Source of the DNA: an uncultured Flavobacteriales bacterium
GTDB taxonomy: Bacteria; Bacteroidota; Bacteroidia; Palsa-965
Direction of reading: 5' to 3'
DNA: 33,674 bases
Assembly (NCBI GenBank): GCA_946478675.1
Contig: CAMLEF010000005.1
Span: 1 to 33,674 of the forward strand
A program made the translations under genes and the position numbers. The notes under the pieces are model-generated. The model saw only the letters and a program-made list of their open reading frames with translations, made no database searches and was not told where the DNA came from. Positions within the stretch are counted from its first letter, which is position 1. Every line of letters starts with the position of its first letter. Positions 33,339-33,674 of the stretch are shown piece by piece.

Positions 33339-33674
33339 TTATTGCACGAGCAAACGTTTCGTAACGACGCCGTGTGCAGCGGACCGCACCGTAACGAAAT
33401 ACAAGCCGCTGCTCATCGCTCCGCGTGCAATGCGGAAGGTGCTGCCGGAAAGCTGCTGCGGTTCCTGCACAACTTTTCCATTCACGTCGTAAATCGCGAC
33501 GGTGAATTTTTCATTGGGGAAAGCATCATCGCTGATCGTGAGCGTCGCTTCTTCCGCCATCGGGTTGGGATAAACGGAAACCTGCTGTTCGTCCAGCTGC
33601 AGCTGATCTACGCTGTTCAGCAACGGATCGAATTCCCACCAGTCGTCGCGGTAGAGGCTGTCGTAGCCGAGGCC
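33339..33674 (-). CDS. T9SS type A sorting domain, C-terminal fragment (5' end outside window)
   Basis: The frame is open to the right edge, giving 111 residues of the C-terminal part of a secreted protein. After a DDWWEFDPLL stretch comes the sorting domain: VSVYPNPMAEEATLTI, FTVAIYDVNGKVV, then GLYFVTVRSAAHGVVTKRLLVQ. The YPNP, YDVNGK and GLYF blocks ending in a KRLLV tail are typical of T9SS type A substrates. The domain that precedes it lies outside the window, so the protein's activity cannot be told. Confidence 0.85.
   Translation of the reverse strand, partial: GLGYDSLYRDDWWEFDPLLNSVDQLQLDEQQVSVYPNPMAEEATLTISDDAFPNEKFTVAIYDVNGKVVQEPQQLSGSTFRIARGAMSSGLYFVTVRSAAHGVVTKRLLVQ

Overview
The window reads as a chromosomal piece of a Bacteroidota bacterium. 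The signs are two type IX secretion (T9SS) type A C-terminal sorting tails, one large protein with a gliding-motility-associated C-terminal domain (type B), a GldA-type ABC ATPase, several TAnnTTTG promoter -7 boxes, and few purine-rich ribosome binding sites. Base composition is about 50-55% G+C by eye. The exception is roughly 4.6-8.3 kb, which is strongly AT-rich (sample lines: 22/60 G+C at 4801-4860 and 17/60 at 7021-7080, against 33/60 at 3901-3960).

Layout. 1-2378: the 3' end of an FUSC-type membrane protein and a secreted T9SS cargo protein. 2379-4504 (minus): a DUF1365 protein and an FAD-dependent amine-oxidase-like enzyme, a pair often met in fatty-acid modification loci. About 4620-8330: an AT-rich island carrying a two-gene unit that matches the Hachiman anti-phage defence system (HamA nuclease-like DUF1837 protein, then HamB helicase), followed by a 181-bp near-palindromic, MITE-like element. 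8338-11969 (minus): a translation-quality cluster (dtd, a small unknown gene, rsgA) headed by a TPR protein that carries a histidine-kinase phosphoacceptor domain but no ATPase domain. 12214-13122: gldA. 13327-17716 (minus): an FKBP-like lipoprotein-sized protein and a 1177-residue SBBP/Ig-like surface protein. 17901-20124: metK, a small putative lipoprotein and csaA.

20177-24150 (minus): an exported unknown protein, the GTPases der and era, and an isochorismatase-fold protein lacking the usual cysteine. 24438-28546 (minus): a membrane-anchored protein with duplicated Tim44-like/zinc-ribbon units and a TerB-like tail, and then the mlaD-mlaF-mlaE lipid transport operon. 28668-33187: a basic/acidic bipolar small protein, a GPH-type MFS transporter, an unknown exported protein and a Na/Pi-cotransporter-type protein with a PhoU-like tail. 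The right edge cuts another T9SS cargo gene.

Most genes are housekeeping or envelope functions. The strongest candidates for a special system are the Hachiman island with its neighbouring foldback element, and the rich set of palindromic intergenic repeats of several unrelated families (3.2, 8.9, 13.2, 19.2, 20.1, 22.5 and 24.3 kb). No rRNA, tRNA, CRISPR array or complete insertion sequence was recognised.
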